The notes under the pieces were generated by a model that saw only the letters and a list, made by a program, of their open reading frames with translations, made no database searches and was not told where the DNA came from. Source: Desulfobacteraceae bacterium (GTDB lineage: Bacteria > Desulfobacterota > Desulfobacteria > Desulfobacterales > UBA5852). Taken from it: a DNA stretch of 64,000 bases. A program made the position numbers and the translations under genes. Of this stretch, positions 1-7,367 are shown in pieces (the stretch's first letter is position 1; every line of letters begins with the position of its first letter). The stretch spans positions 1-64,000 of the forward strand of contig JABZFP010000008.1 in assembly GCA_014237395.1 (NCBI GenBank), read 5' to 3'.

Positions 1-59
1 TCACAGTCTTGCAGCAGTTCGTCAATGAGGGCGTCCTGCTTGGATTTCTTACTGGCCAT
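1..59 (-). mobile_element. IS256-like transposase, N-terminal fragment at window edge
   Basis: Nineteen full codons are visible, beginning MASKKSKQDALIDELL, before the gene runs off the left edge. This opening, with its ELL-x-D-C ending, is typical of IS256-family (mutator-type) DDE transposases, which cut and join the insertion sequence ends. The ATG at 59 has a good AAGGAGA ribosome binding site at about 66-72 on the minus strand. Only the N terminus is present, so the catalytic residues cannot be checked. The family call rests on the short N-terminal match and the terminal-repeat-like sequence just upstream. Confidence 0.6.
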
Positions 60-93
60 CGCCTTCTCCTTTGAGTAAGGTTATTGATAACCA

Positions 94-118
94 GTTACAC
101 AGTTATTTGTACACCCTC
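94..118. repeat. probable terminal inverted repeat of the IS256-like element
   Basis: The 25 bases just upstream of the transposase start have the TTACACA...TTGTACACCCTC character of IS256-family ends. The partner repeat lies outside the window, so this is inferred from position and composition only. Confidence 0.4.
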
Positions 119-181
119 TGGTTTTGCGGCAAGGGAACCGCGTCCGCAACAGCCGAATGTTGGGTGAAGTTTAACTAAATT

Positions 182-726
182 TCAATTTGAGAGCTTTCGA
201 ACCGACTTAATTTCGTAACGCCAATCAGGAGGAGCTAAAAACTGTTTTACATATGATCTATCAGCACCTCGCAATGAGAGAATATCGACATCTTTCCAGA
301 CAGGATTATTAATCCAAGGCGGTTCTTTGATGAATTTCCCTCTATTCTTATTGTACTTCACCCCCTTAATTTCGTAAATCATACCTTTAATGCCTTTAGT
401 CTTTTGTTGAGATATATCTATGTGTGCTGTTTCCCATGTTATAACTCGCACAGCTAGATAATATTCTCTTTCATTTTTTTTACTGTCAGAGGTGAATTTT
501 TGTTTCGGAGGGTACGCAGGTTTAAGCTTCCTTTTGTAGAGACCGCAGACAACTAGTTTAAACTCCAAATCATTCGGGTTTTCATTCTGGTAAGAAACAC
601 AATCAATAACGTCTATCCAATGTCCGGCAGATTTTCTTAATTGTTTTTTTACAAAAGAACAGCTCGTGCCTCATCCGTCGAAGCATATTCGAGGTATTTT
701 CTCAATTTTTCTTTTGATAGAGGCAT
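182..726 (-). pseudogene. unknown AT-rich gene split by a single frameshift
   Basis: An ATG at 726 with an AAGGA site opens a frame beginning MPLSKEKLRKYLEYASTDEA that stops at a TAA near 652. From there a second frame, offset by one base, runs uninterrupted to the stop at 182. It passes through SAGHWIDVIDCV, KLVVCGLYKRKLKPAYPP and FLAPPDWRYEIKSV. Adding one T to the short T run just before the TAA would join both parts into one protein of about 180 residues. Base composition and codon use are much more AT-rich than the neighbours, which suggests acquired DNA next to the IS element. I do not recognise the family. A sequencing error in a homopolymer is an alternative to a real mutation. Confidence 0.55.
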
Positions 727-773
727 TGAATCCTTATAACTTTGAGGTTGTCTATATTTTTAATACGCCCAAC

Positions 774-940
774 TTATTTATTCAGTGGGAATCTGCCTTT
801 GCGCACAAAAGTTCCTTTTCCTACAAAAATGCGATTTTCTAACTCTATTTTGGCATTAATGGGGAATCCACCTCATCCTACTGTTTAGTCTGATTAATTT
901 CCCGGCCGAGCAGGGCTTCACCTAAGTGAATACGATTCAT
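774..940 (-). pseudogene. decayed gene remnant in two frames
   Basis: An ATG at 940 gives MNRIHLGEALLGREINQTKQ and stops at 878. A second open stretch at 872-774, in another frame and without a start codon, reads like protein (INAKIELENRIFVGKGTF, then KGRFPLNK). Two short protein-like stretches in adjacent frames suggest a broken gene in the AT-rich patch, but both are short and chance is not excluded. No family recognised. Confidence 0.25.
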
Positions 941-954
941 CTTTGACGTAATTA

Positions 955-1185
955 TCAGTGAATTATCGAGTTTTCCGTTGAAGCACACTTGTCGATTATA
1001 TTTTGCACGCAATACGGGAATTTAGGATTTACCATGAATCCGTAGCCTTCATTACCAGAGCCCTTTGGAGTGCCCGATACAACATTTTCAAAACACCATG
1101 TAGTTGCCATTACGGCTGATGGGAAAAGACCGGCTTCTTCGGGGAATAAACAAACTTCTCCTATCATAGTTCCATAGGGTTGCAA
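955..1185 (-). CDS. hypothetical protein or gene fragment
   Basis: An open frame of 76 codons on the minus strand starts at a TTG (1185), or at an internal ATG at 1167, and ends at 955. The C-terminal half (GYGFMVNPKFPYCVQNIIDK) has a natural residue mix. No clear ribosome binding site precedes the TTG and I recognise no family. It lies between the decayed pieces and the first housekeeping gene, so it may be another remnant. Confidence 0.25.
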   Translation of the reverse strand: MQPYGTMIGEVCLFPEEAGLFPSAVMATTWCFENVVSGTPKGSGNEGYGFMVNPKFPYCVQNIIDKCASTENSIIH

Positions 1186-1236
1186 AAACTGGGGCTATTT
1201 ACTGGACTGAAAAAGCCTTGCTGAAAAGCACGGTAT

Positions 1237-1623
1237 TTATAACGAAACTTCGGATTCAGGCTCGCGCAGCCAGGCGCAGGCCGCTTCGTAATCTGAAAAA
1301 GGCTCGATGCAGAAGCCTTCACTTTCGGCCAGGCAGCAAAAAACGCGGGCCACGCCGAAGACAAGCGTATTGGGATGCGCCACCGTGGCCCATCGACTGC
1401 CTTTGAAGGCATCTATCTTTCCCAGGCGTGCGATCATCGTTTCGAGTTCCTCGGCGGGTGGGCCGTATTCGGTATGGCGGGCGTCGAATAGGATATTGGC
1501 AGGTGACTGGAAAGCGGCATCGGCAGCAATACTTTCAAAAGCCTGGACGACTTCCTCTATGGGCGTAACCCCATACGCAGTTACAACGATACAGTGATCG
1601 TTGATCGAATACTCGAGACTCAT
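1237..1623 (-). CDS. STAS/SpoIIAA-like domain protein
   Basis: A 128-residue soluble protein with the alternating strand/helix pattern of small SpoIIAA-like (STAS) domains, which usually act as regulatory or anti-sigma-antagonist-like modules. Visible signatures are an N-terminal strand pair (EYSINDHCIVVTAYG), a central NILFDAR strand and helix, and a C-terminal VFCCLAESEGFCIEPFSDYE segment ending in a helix. The ATG at 1623 has an AGGATAA site. It stands alone with no partner kinase or phosphatase nearby, so its role is unknown. The fold assignment is by pattern only. Confidence 0.6.
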   Translation of the reverse strand: MSLEYSINDHCIVVTAYGVTPIEEVVQAFESIAADAAFQSPANILFDARHTEYGPPAEELETMIARLGKIDAFKGSRWATVAHPNTLVFGVARVFCCLAESEGFCIEPFSDYEAACAWLREPESEVSL

Positions 1624-1797
1624 GCCGGCTTATCCTGAAAAACGTTGGTTTTCATCCATTGCGGATGCGAAGAAGATGGTCATCATTAAGTTAAAATGCG
1701 CAATAAGTCAATATTTACGTTTGATTTCAGTCAGATTGGTACTTCTATCCGGAATTGTTCCTGTTAGAAGTAAAATGGAGTCGTAAAGTCCTTAAAC

Positions 1798-1869
1798 CGT
1801 CGCTCCCGCGAAGGCGGGAGTCCAGAACCCATTGAAATAACTGGATCCCCGCCTGCGCGGGGATGACGA
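1798..1869. repeat. 72-bp palindromic intergenic repeat
   Basis: Two arms of about 28 bases (1798-1825 and 1841-1869) are near inverted copies of each other, of the type CTGGAT/CCCCGCC...GCGGGGATGACG. Each arm is also internally palindromic (TCCCGCG...CGGGA). This resembles the short REP-like repeats scattered through many proteobacterial genomes. It sits between two convergent-side gene ends in a 322-base gap (1624-1945) that otherwise shows nothing clear. Confidence 0.65.
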
Positions 1870-1945
1870 AAAAATTACCTCAGCGGCTTATTACGAGTTC
1901 ATCTTTCCTTTTCCCGGGAAAGAAAAGTAACAAGCAAGATTGAAA

Positions 1946-3451
1946 CTAATCCCTTTCCGACAGTCGGCGGATAACCCATTCACCGTCCTTAGCAAGCTGC
2001 AGTTCGTGGGTCATGCAAGGCGGGCGCTCGTCGGCGTGGTGGGTGGTGAAAATCAGGTTGGTGGGCGTGGCGCACCCGATCTGCGCCACCATGGCCAGCA
2101 CCCGCTCGCGATTGCGGATATCGAGCCCCTGGCAGGGTTCGTCCAGGATCAGCAAAACTGGATCCTTCACCACGGCCCGGGCGATCAGCACCATGCGCTG
2201 CTGTCCGCTGGACATCTGGTCGAAGGGTTTCTCGGCCAGACGCTCGATCTGCAGACGCGCAACCCAATCCCTGGCCTGTTCACGCTGGGCCTGGCTGGCG
2301 AGCCGGAACAACCCCACCGAGTCGAAGAACCCCGACAGAATCACATTGAAGCCGGAAATGGATTTGCGGTAGCGCACCTGAAACTCGCTGGACACCATAC
2401 CGATGCGTTGTTTGATCTCCCAGATGCTTTCACCCGTGCCGCGCCGGTGGCCGAAGAGATAAATCTCGTTGGCATAGGCCTGGAGGTGGTCCGCGCTGAT
2501 CAGGCGCAGCAGGGTCGATTTACCGGCGCCGTTGGGACCGACCACCAGCCAGTTCTCCCCGTGGTGAACGTTCCAGTTGAGGTTATCCAGGATGCGGCGG
2601 CCCTCAAAGGAAACGGACGCGTTTACCATGCGAATCAGCGGCGTGCCGTTCTTCACCGAAACCGGCGTGATGTCAGCGGACGTTCCGGTCCCGTCATTTT
2701 CATCCCCATGGTCGCTCTTCAGGGATTGCTTTTCACGTCGCGCTTTCACGTGCAGCGGTCCCTGGCGTAGAACACGCCCTTCCCCCAGTTCCAGGGAATG
2801 GGTTATGACCGGCAACATTTCTTCTTCTCGGTGGGTGACCAGGACGATCTGGAGCCCTTCCCGCACCAGCGCCGTGACTCGGTCTGCCAAATACTGCCGC
2901 ATGGACACGTCCAGGCCGTCAAAGGGCTCATCGAGGATCAGCAGGCGGGGGTTGAACAGCAGGGCCCGGGCAATCAGGAAGCGGCGCATCTCGCCCGTGG
3001 AAAGGCTGCGGATGGGCTGGTCCAGCAGGGGGAAGAGGTCCCACCGGTCGGTGCACGCCGCTACGTCCTCCGGGTTGGTTTCGGCGGCTTCCAGAAGGAA
3101 ACGGACGGACAGGCCCTGTTCGTCGATCCCGGCAAACCCGCGGGCTTCATCGCGGGCTTCGTCGCGGGCGATCAGGCGCTGGTGAGTTTCGAACGAAAGA
3201 CGAACCATGTCCCGGGATCGGATGGCGTCCGGGTTCAGCCAGCGCCAACCCGCCACCACCGGCACCTCGCCGGTCAGCGCGGCGGTCAAGGATGTCTTGC
3301 CCGATCCGTTGGGCCCCAGGACCACCCAGTGCTGCCCCTTCGCGATGGTCCAGGAGGTATCCGGCAGGATCCATCGCCCCCCCACCCGCAGGGTAACATG
3401 CTCCAGCCGGATGAGGTCGCCGGAGGCTGCCGAATCCATTGACGGCGCCAT
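1946..3451 (-). CDS. duplicated ABC ATPase, ModF/PhrA-like
   Basis: A 501-residue cytoplasmic protein with two ABC ATPase domains and no membrane segments. Domain 1 has Walker A GPNGSGKT (46-53), signature LSTGE (150-154) and Walker B LLILDEP (about 170-176). Domain 2 has GPNGAGKST (305-313), signature MSSGQQ (413-418) and LLILDEP (433-439). The length and double layout match the ModF/PhrA group, which is linked to molybdate in some bacteria but has no proven transport role. No permease or binding protein is adjacent. It lies 3 bases downstream of the CooC-like gene, so the two are probably co-transcribed. Confidence 0.8.
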   Translation of the reverse strand: MAPSMDSAASGDLIRLEHVTLRVGGRWILPDTSWTIAKGQHWVVLGPNGSGKTSLTAALTGEVPVVAGWRWLNPDAIRSRDMVRLSFETHQRLIARDEARDEARGFAGIDEQGLSVRFLLEAAETNPEDVAACTDRWDLFPLLDQPIRSLSTGEMRRFLIARALLFNPRLLILDEPFDGLDVSMRQYLADRVTALVREGLQIVLVTHREEEMLPVITHSLELGEGRVLRQGPLHVKARREKQSLKSDHGDENDGTGTSADITPVSVKNGTPLIRMVNASVSFEGRRILDNLNWNVHHGENWLVVGPNGAGKSTLLRLISADHLQAYANEIYLFGHRRGTGESIWEIKQRIGMVSSEFQVRYRKSISGFNVILSGFFDSVGLFRLASQAQREQARDWVARLQIERLAEKPFDQMSSGQQRMVLIARAVVKDPVLLILDEPCQGLDIRNRERVLAMVAQIGCATPTNLIFTTHHADERPPCMTHELQLAKDGEWVIRRLSERD

Positions 3452-3454
3452 GGG

Positions 3455-4222
3455 CTATTGCGAAGCCCCGACCGGTTCCAGGCGACGGCAGAGCGCGTCG
3501 ACTTCGGGATCTTCCAGGTCGATGGGGCGGCCCTCCAGACCGGCCATGAACAGGGCGTCCTGATCCCGTATTTCGGCCCAGATCAGGGCCGGATCGATAA
3601 ACTGGCTTATGGCTTCCCGCATGCGGTCGTCGGCCTTGTTCAACACGAACGCGATGGGCGTATCGGCACCCTGGGCAAGCGCCATGATGCTGCGGGCCAG
3701 TTTGAAGGATTCGAAGGACGGGTCGATCACGCCGATGATGCGGTCGCCATGGGCATCGACGCTGCGCCCGAAATGCTCCACCCCGGCCGCCATGTCCACG
3801 ATCATGCGATCGTCGGCGCCAGCCTGGAAGTTTAACAGAAACGGCCGCAGGACCCCGCCCATGGGGCAGGCACAGCCTTCGCCGAAGGTCTTGATCTTCC
3901 CGATTTTGAGCAGGCGAATGCCATCCGCATCCGGGACACAGCGTTCCGGAATGTCTTCCCAGGTGAAAGCGGTTTCGTAGAAGGCCGGACAGGTCGCGGA
4001 CGGAAAGGCGGCCTGTTTGCGGGAGCGCAGCCCCGCCTTGCCGCCCAGGGCCTCCAGCAGGGTTTCCGCCGAGGGGGAGCCCGCCAGACGATGCAAACCG
4101 AGGTTCGACTCATCGGCGTCCACCAGCAGCACCCGTTTCCCCAAGCGCTGAAAGGCCCGCGCCATGAGCACGGATACGGTACTCTTCCCACTGCCGCCCT
4201 TGCCGCAGATTAACAATTTCAT
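3455..4222 (-). CDS. cooC: CooC-like nickel-insertion ATPase
   Basis: A 255-residue P-loop ATPase of the MinD/CooC group. It opens with a deviant Walker A motif KGGSGKST (8-15), then VLLVDADESN, and carries the Cys-x-Cys pair EGCACP (C117, C119) that in CooC binds metal at the dimer interface. CooC drives nickel insertion into carbon monoxide dehydrogenase. No cooS or acetyl-CoA synthase gene lies in the window, so the client enzyme must be elsewhere. It is the first gene of a two-gene unit with the double ABC ATPase. The family call is strong, the exact client is inference. Confidence 0.8.
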   Translation of the reverse strand: MKLLICGKGGSGKSTVSVLMARAFQRLGKRVLLVDADESNLGLHRLAGSPSAETLLEALGGKAGLRSRKQAAFPSATCPAFYETAFTWEDIPERCVPDADGIRLLKIGKIKTFGEGCACPMGGVLRPFLLNFQAGADDRMIVDMAAGVEHFGRSVDAHGDRIIGVIDPSFESFKLARSIMALAQGADTPIAFVLNKADDRMREAISQFIDPALIWAEIRDQDALFMAGLEGRPIDLEDPEVDALCRRLEPVGASQ

Positions 4223-4394
4223 GCGTTCATCTCTCCTTCACCCGAAGTCGCTGCATACTGGTCATGATCATGATAGCGCCCCGCGCGCCCCTTGTAAACA
4301 TGCCCGGCAGGGTCTATTTTACCCTTTACGGAGTCCACCCCGCAACTTTCGACCAGATGCCGTATGCGATGACGCCATCGGAAAGCGACCTGTG

Positions 4395-4955
4395 ATGAAT
4401 TTCTGCTCCCACTGCGGCGCCGGCCTGACGCAGCGCATCCCCGCCGGCGACGACCGGCCACGTTTCGTCTGCGACCAATGCCACACCATCCACTACCAGA
4501 ACCCGCGCATGGTGGTGGGCACCATCCCCGAATGGGAAGACCGCATCCTGCTCTGCCGCCGTGCCATCGAACCGCGGGCCGGGCGATGGACCCTGCCGGC
4601 GGGCTACCTCGAAAACGGCGAAACCATGATCGACGGCGCCCGGCGGGAAACCCTTGAAGAAGCCAGGGCCACGTTGAACGACCTTACGCCCTTTGCCCTG
4701 TTCGACCTGCCCTTTATCAACCAGATCTATCTCATGTTCCGCGGCCCGCTACGCACCGCCGACTGCCACCCCGGTGAAGAGAGCCTGGAAGTGCGGCTTT
4801 TCAGGGAAGATGCCATCCCCTGGGACGAGCTGGCGTTTGTGGTGGTCCGGGAAACCCTGGAACGCTATTTCAGCGACCGCACCGAAGGCCGCTTCCGTCT
4901 TCACACCGGTACCATCGTCCCGCCGCCGGAGGCCATTCACCACCGAAAGGCGTGA
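4395..4955 (+). CDS. Nudix hydrolase with N-terminal zinc ribbon
   Basis: A 186-residue protein with an N-terminal zinc ribbon (CSHCG near residue 4 and CDQC near 28) followed by a Nudix box (GYLENGETMIDGARRETLEE). Such proteins hydrolyse nucleoside diphosphate derivatives such as ADP-ribose or NADH-like substrates. The layout resembles the shorter NudC-related zinc-ribbon Nudix group, but the NudC-specific SQxWPF motif is absent. The frame stays open upstream to 4164, but that part overlaps cooC antisense and is not protein-like, so the ATG at 4395 is preferred although its ribosome site is weak. The substrate is unknown. Confidence 0.8.
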   Translation: MNFCSHCGAGLTQRIPAGDDRPRFVCDQCHTIHYQNPRMVVGTIPEWEDRILLCRRAIEPRAGRWTLPAGYLENGETMIDGARRETLEEARATLNDLTPFALFDLPFINQIYLMFRGPLRTADCHPGEESLEVRLFREDAIPWDELAFVVVRETLERYFSDRTEGRFRLHTGTIVPPPEAIHHRKA

Positions 4956-4985
4956 CCTCTATTTGGAAATGAAAGGATCGCCATC

Positions 4986-5756
4986 ATGACGGATCGACCG
5001 GTTGTTCTTGTAACGGGCGCTTCCCGGGGCATCGGCGCCGCCGCGGCACGCCGGCTGCTGGCCCGGGGCTGCCAGGTGACGATCGTGGCTCGCTCCCGGA
5101 AGGGCATCGCCTCCTTCGCGGCGGAAACGGCCGGGACGCAAAGGCTGCTGCCGTTGTCAGGCGATGTGGCCCGTGAACCGGACTGCTGCCAGCTGGTGGC
5201 CGACACGGTGGCCCGTTTCGGCCGCCTGGACGCCCTGATCAACAACGCCGGTATCCTGGGGCCGGTGGCCCGCCTGGCCGATGCCGATCCGGGTGAATGG
5301 CAGTACAACCTGGCCGTCAACCTGATAGGACCGTTCTACCTGGCCCGGGCCGCCATCCCGCACCTGCGATCCACCCATGGCCGCATCGTGAACGTCAGCT
5401 CGGGCGCCGCCGTCAAGGCCATCGAAGGCTGGAGCGCCTATTGCGTGGCCAAGGCCGGGGTGACCCACCTCACCCGTCTCCTGGCGGCCGAAGAACCGGA
5501 CATCACCACCGTGGCCCTGAGACCCGGAGTGGTGGACACGGCCATGCAGACCATGATCCGTGCGGAAGGCCCTGACGTCATGACGCCTGCCAAAACCGCC
5601 CATTTCCGGCAACTGAAGGAAGAGAACAAACTCCTTGATCCGGCGATTCCGGCCGGAAAAATTGCCTGGTTGGCTCTGGATGCGCCACCTGCCTTGAGCG
5701 GCATGTTCCTGGATTACGACGACCCGCGCATCGGTGACGAGATCGAGGCATCATAG
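4986..5756 (+). CDS. short-chain dehydrogenase/reductase
   Basis: A 256-residue classical SDR that probably oxidises or reduces an alcohol or ketone with NAD(P). Visible features are the nucleotide-binding TGASRGIG (10-17), NNAG (86-89), a catalytic Ser in NVSSG (about 139) and YxxxK (Y152, K156). The C-terminal half (VALRPGVVDTAMQ) is also typical. An Arg follows the glycine-rich motif (VARSRKG), which often favours NADPH. The ATG at 4986 has an AAAGGA site. It lies 30 bases after the Nudix gene and may share its transcript. The substrate cannot be told from sequence. Confidence 0.85.
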   Translation: MTDRPVVLVTGASRGIGAAAARRLLARGCQVTIVARSRKGIASFAAETAGTQRLLPLSGDVAREPDCCQLVADTVARFGRLDALINNAGILGPVARLADADPGEWQYNLAVNLIGPFYLARAAIPHLRSTHGRIVNVSSGAAVKAIEGWSAYCVAKAGVTHLTRLLAAEEPDITTVALRPGVVDTAMQTMIRAEGPDVMTPAKTAHFRQLKEENKLLDPAIPAGKIAWLALDAPPALSGMFLDYDDPRIGDEIEAS

Positions 5757-5792
5757 CGGAAAAGCATTTGAAAACTGTTATTGGTGAAAGCA

Positions 5793-5940
5793 TGACGGCC
5801 CTGCCAGATGTTCGAAATCAAGGCGCGCAAGTTTCAAGGAAGGAGGCGTACTGATCGTACGCCGGACTGACGAGGAATACCGCAATCGCGGGGGCCGGAG
5901 GCCGCGCAACGCCGATATCGGACACCTGGCAGGGCCGTCA
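5793..5940. repeat. 148-bp element with 27-bp terminal inverted repeats
   Basis: The ends (5793-5819 and 5914-5940) are inverted copies matching at 24 of 27 positions; the outermost 15 bases (TGACGGCCCTGCCAG) match perfectly. The interior carries a smaller palindrome GCGTAC-N5-GTACGC near 5847-5863 and no gene. The size and ends suggest a non-autonomous miniature element or a structured repeat. The right end overlaps the stop codon of the NudC gene. Confidence 0.7.
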
Positions 5941-6759
5941 GTGGTTGTCGACGAACCAGTCGATAAGCTGCCGTGCAATGCTGATCTTCCCGGGAATTTC
6001 CGGCAGCCGGTCCGGTGCAAACCAGTCGGCTTCGAGGATCTCTTCCCCGTCCAACTGGATCTGTCCGCCGGCGTGCTCGGCGGTGAACCCGACCATCAAC
6101 GATCCGCTGAAAGGCCAGGCCTGGCTCCCGAAATAACGGATATGCCGCACCGTCAGCCCCACCTCTTCCCGGATTTCCCGGCGGACGCAGTCTTCCAGGG
6201 TCTCACCCGGTTCCACGTACCCGGCTATCACACTGAACATGCGCTTCCTCGGAAACCGTCCGGACCGGGCCAGCAGAAGCCGTTTGCCCGCCGTAATGGC
6301 CACGATAATGGCCGGTGAGATGCGCGGATAAATCGTATGCCGACATGCCCCGCAGACCAGGGCGCGGTCGCCTTCCGCCAAGTTCATCGCCGTTCCGCAG
6401 CGGCCGCAGAAGCGGTTATCGGCGACCCAATTCAAAAGTTGCAGGGCGTAGCCGGCCATCTGGAAATCCGCCTCGTCCATGCCGCCGAAGAGCGAGCGCA
6501 AACCGGCCAGCGCATACCCTTCGGGCAGATCCGGTTCATGGGAGAGGGCCCATCCGCTGTAAGCCTGGCCCTGTATGGTGCCCAGACGCAGACGGGTGTG
6601 CGCCGCCAGCCCGGCGGAGGTCAATTCGTCGGGGCCCGGCAGGACCGCCGACGCACGCGTCGCCTTGACCACGACGCGATCCTTGTGAAACGCCAGCACA
6701 CGGCCAGCGTTCACCGCGGCCATATGGAAATCCCGGGCGGGTCTAAAAGCGTGATTCAT
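5938..6759 (-). CDS. nudC: NADH pyrophosphatase NudC (RNA decapping family)
   Basis: A 273-residue protein with the full NudC layout: an N-terminal domain, a four-cysteine zinc site (C118, C121, C136, C139), a Nudix box (GYVEPGETLEDCVRREIREEVG, about 180-201) and the NudC-specific SQAWPFSGS motif (212-220). NudC hydrolyses NAD(H) to NMN(H) and AMP and removes NAD caps from RNA 5' ends. The third position of the SQPWPF motif is Ala rather than Pro. Its TGA stop is the last three bases of the inverted-repeat element at 5793-5940, so the element may have set the present C terminus. Confidence 0.9.
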   Translation of the reverse strand: MNHAFRPARDFHMAAVNAGRVLAFHKDRVVVKATRASAVLPGPDELTSAGLAAHTRLRLGTIQGQAYSGWALSHEPDLPEGYALAGLRSLFGGMDEADFQMAGYALQLLNWVADNRFCGRCGTAMNLAEGDRALVCGACRHTIYPRISPAIIVAITAGKRLLLARSGRFPRKRMFSVIAGYVEPGETLEDCVRREIREEVGLTVRHIRYFGSQAWPFSGSLMVGFTAEHAGGQIQLDGEEILEADWFAPDRLPEIPGKISIARQLIDWFVDNH

Positions 6760-6831
6760 GGTCGATCCGAACGATGGGAGTGAACGGCGGTTGCAGCCCG
6801 CCCATCAAGGCGCCTGGAGATCGTAAAACAA

Positions 6832-6860
6832 TTGACACCCCACGCGTTCTCTTGTATAGA
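6832..6860 (+). promoter_or_regulatory. near-consensus sigma70-type promoter
   Basis: TTGACA (6832-6837) and TATAGA (6855-6860) are separated by exactly 17 bases. Transcription would start near 6867 and give a leader of about 215 bases before the small membrane protein at 7084. The 324-base gap 6760-7083 holds this promoter, a T-rich stretch and a possible gene remnant on the other strand. Confidence 0.6.
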
Positions 6861-6915
6861 CGAGGGCAACACAGGCGCTATCATTTTTTTATATTTCCAT
6901 TGTTTTTTCAGGCTG

Positions 6916-7053
6916 TTACTTTAAACAATACCACTTGTCGACCGTGCCGACGGCCGCTACCCGCATCTCGCACAGGATATCGTCGTCAGGGTTCTTGAAC
7001 ACCAGGGAGCCCCCGGCAATACCGTCGATTCCCGCATGGTCCGCCGATGGTTT
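6916..7053 (-). pseudogene. possible gene remnant, no start codon
   Basis: A 45-codon open stretch on the minus strand reads like real protein (GIDGIAGGSLVFKNPDDD, then CEMRVAAVGTVDKWYCLK) with GC-rich third positions, but it is entered straight from a TGA stop and has no good start. It could be the tail of a gene truncated by rearrangement, or coincidence. No family recognised. Confidence 0.25.
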
Positions 7054-7083
7054 TCATTCTGAATCAAAGGCAGGAGAAAAACA

Positions 7084-7296
7084 ATGATTCATGATCTTGA
7101 GCAACGTGTCAATCGCCTTGAAAAAGGTCTAAAAAAAGCCGAAGCGGCTACCGATAAAGCCAATTTCCGTACCTACCTGAAGCTGAAACTGAAATCCTTT
7201 ACCGACGAACTGACCTTCAAAGACTGGATGATTGTCGTCGTCGCTGTTTATCTGGCGACCTGTCTGGGCGTCCTGATCAGCAAAGGGCTGCACTAA
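7084..7296 (+). CDS. small coiled-coil membrane protein
   Basis: A 70-residue protein with an N-terminal heptad-like helix (HDLEQRVNRLEKGLKKAE) and one C-terminal membrane segment (MIVVVAVYLATCLGVLI, about 49-65). The start has a good GGAG site about 10 bases upstream and a near-consensus promoter lies about 220 bases upstream. The layout suggests an inner-membrane anchored small protein with a cytoplasmic coiled coil, perhaps an oligomer or partner of another protein. No family recognised. Confidence 0.7.
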   Translation: MIHDLEQRVNRLEKGLKKAEAATDKANFRTYLKLKLKSFTDELTFKDWMIVVVAVYLATCLGVLISKGLH

Positions 7297-7367
7297 CCGA
7301 CCACGGTCCCGTCCGCCCTGACACACACGGGATTGACACCCGTTCCTGAGTGCTCGAGCGCGCGCCC

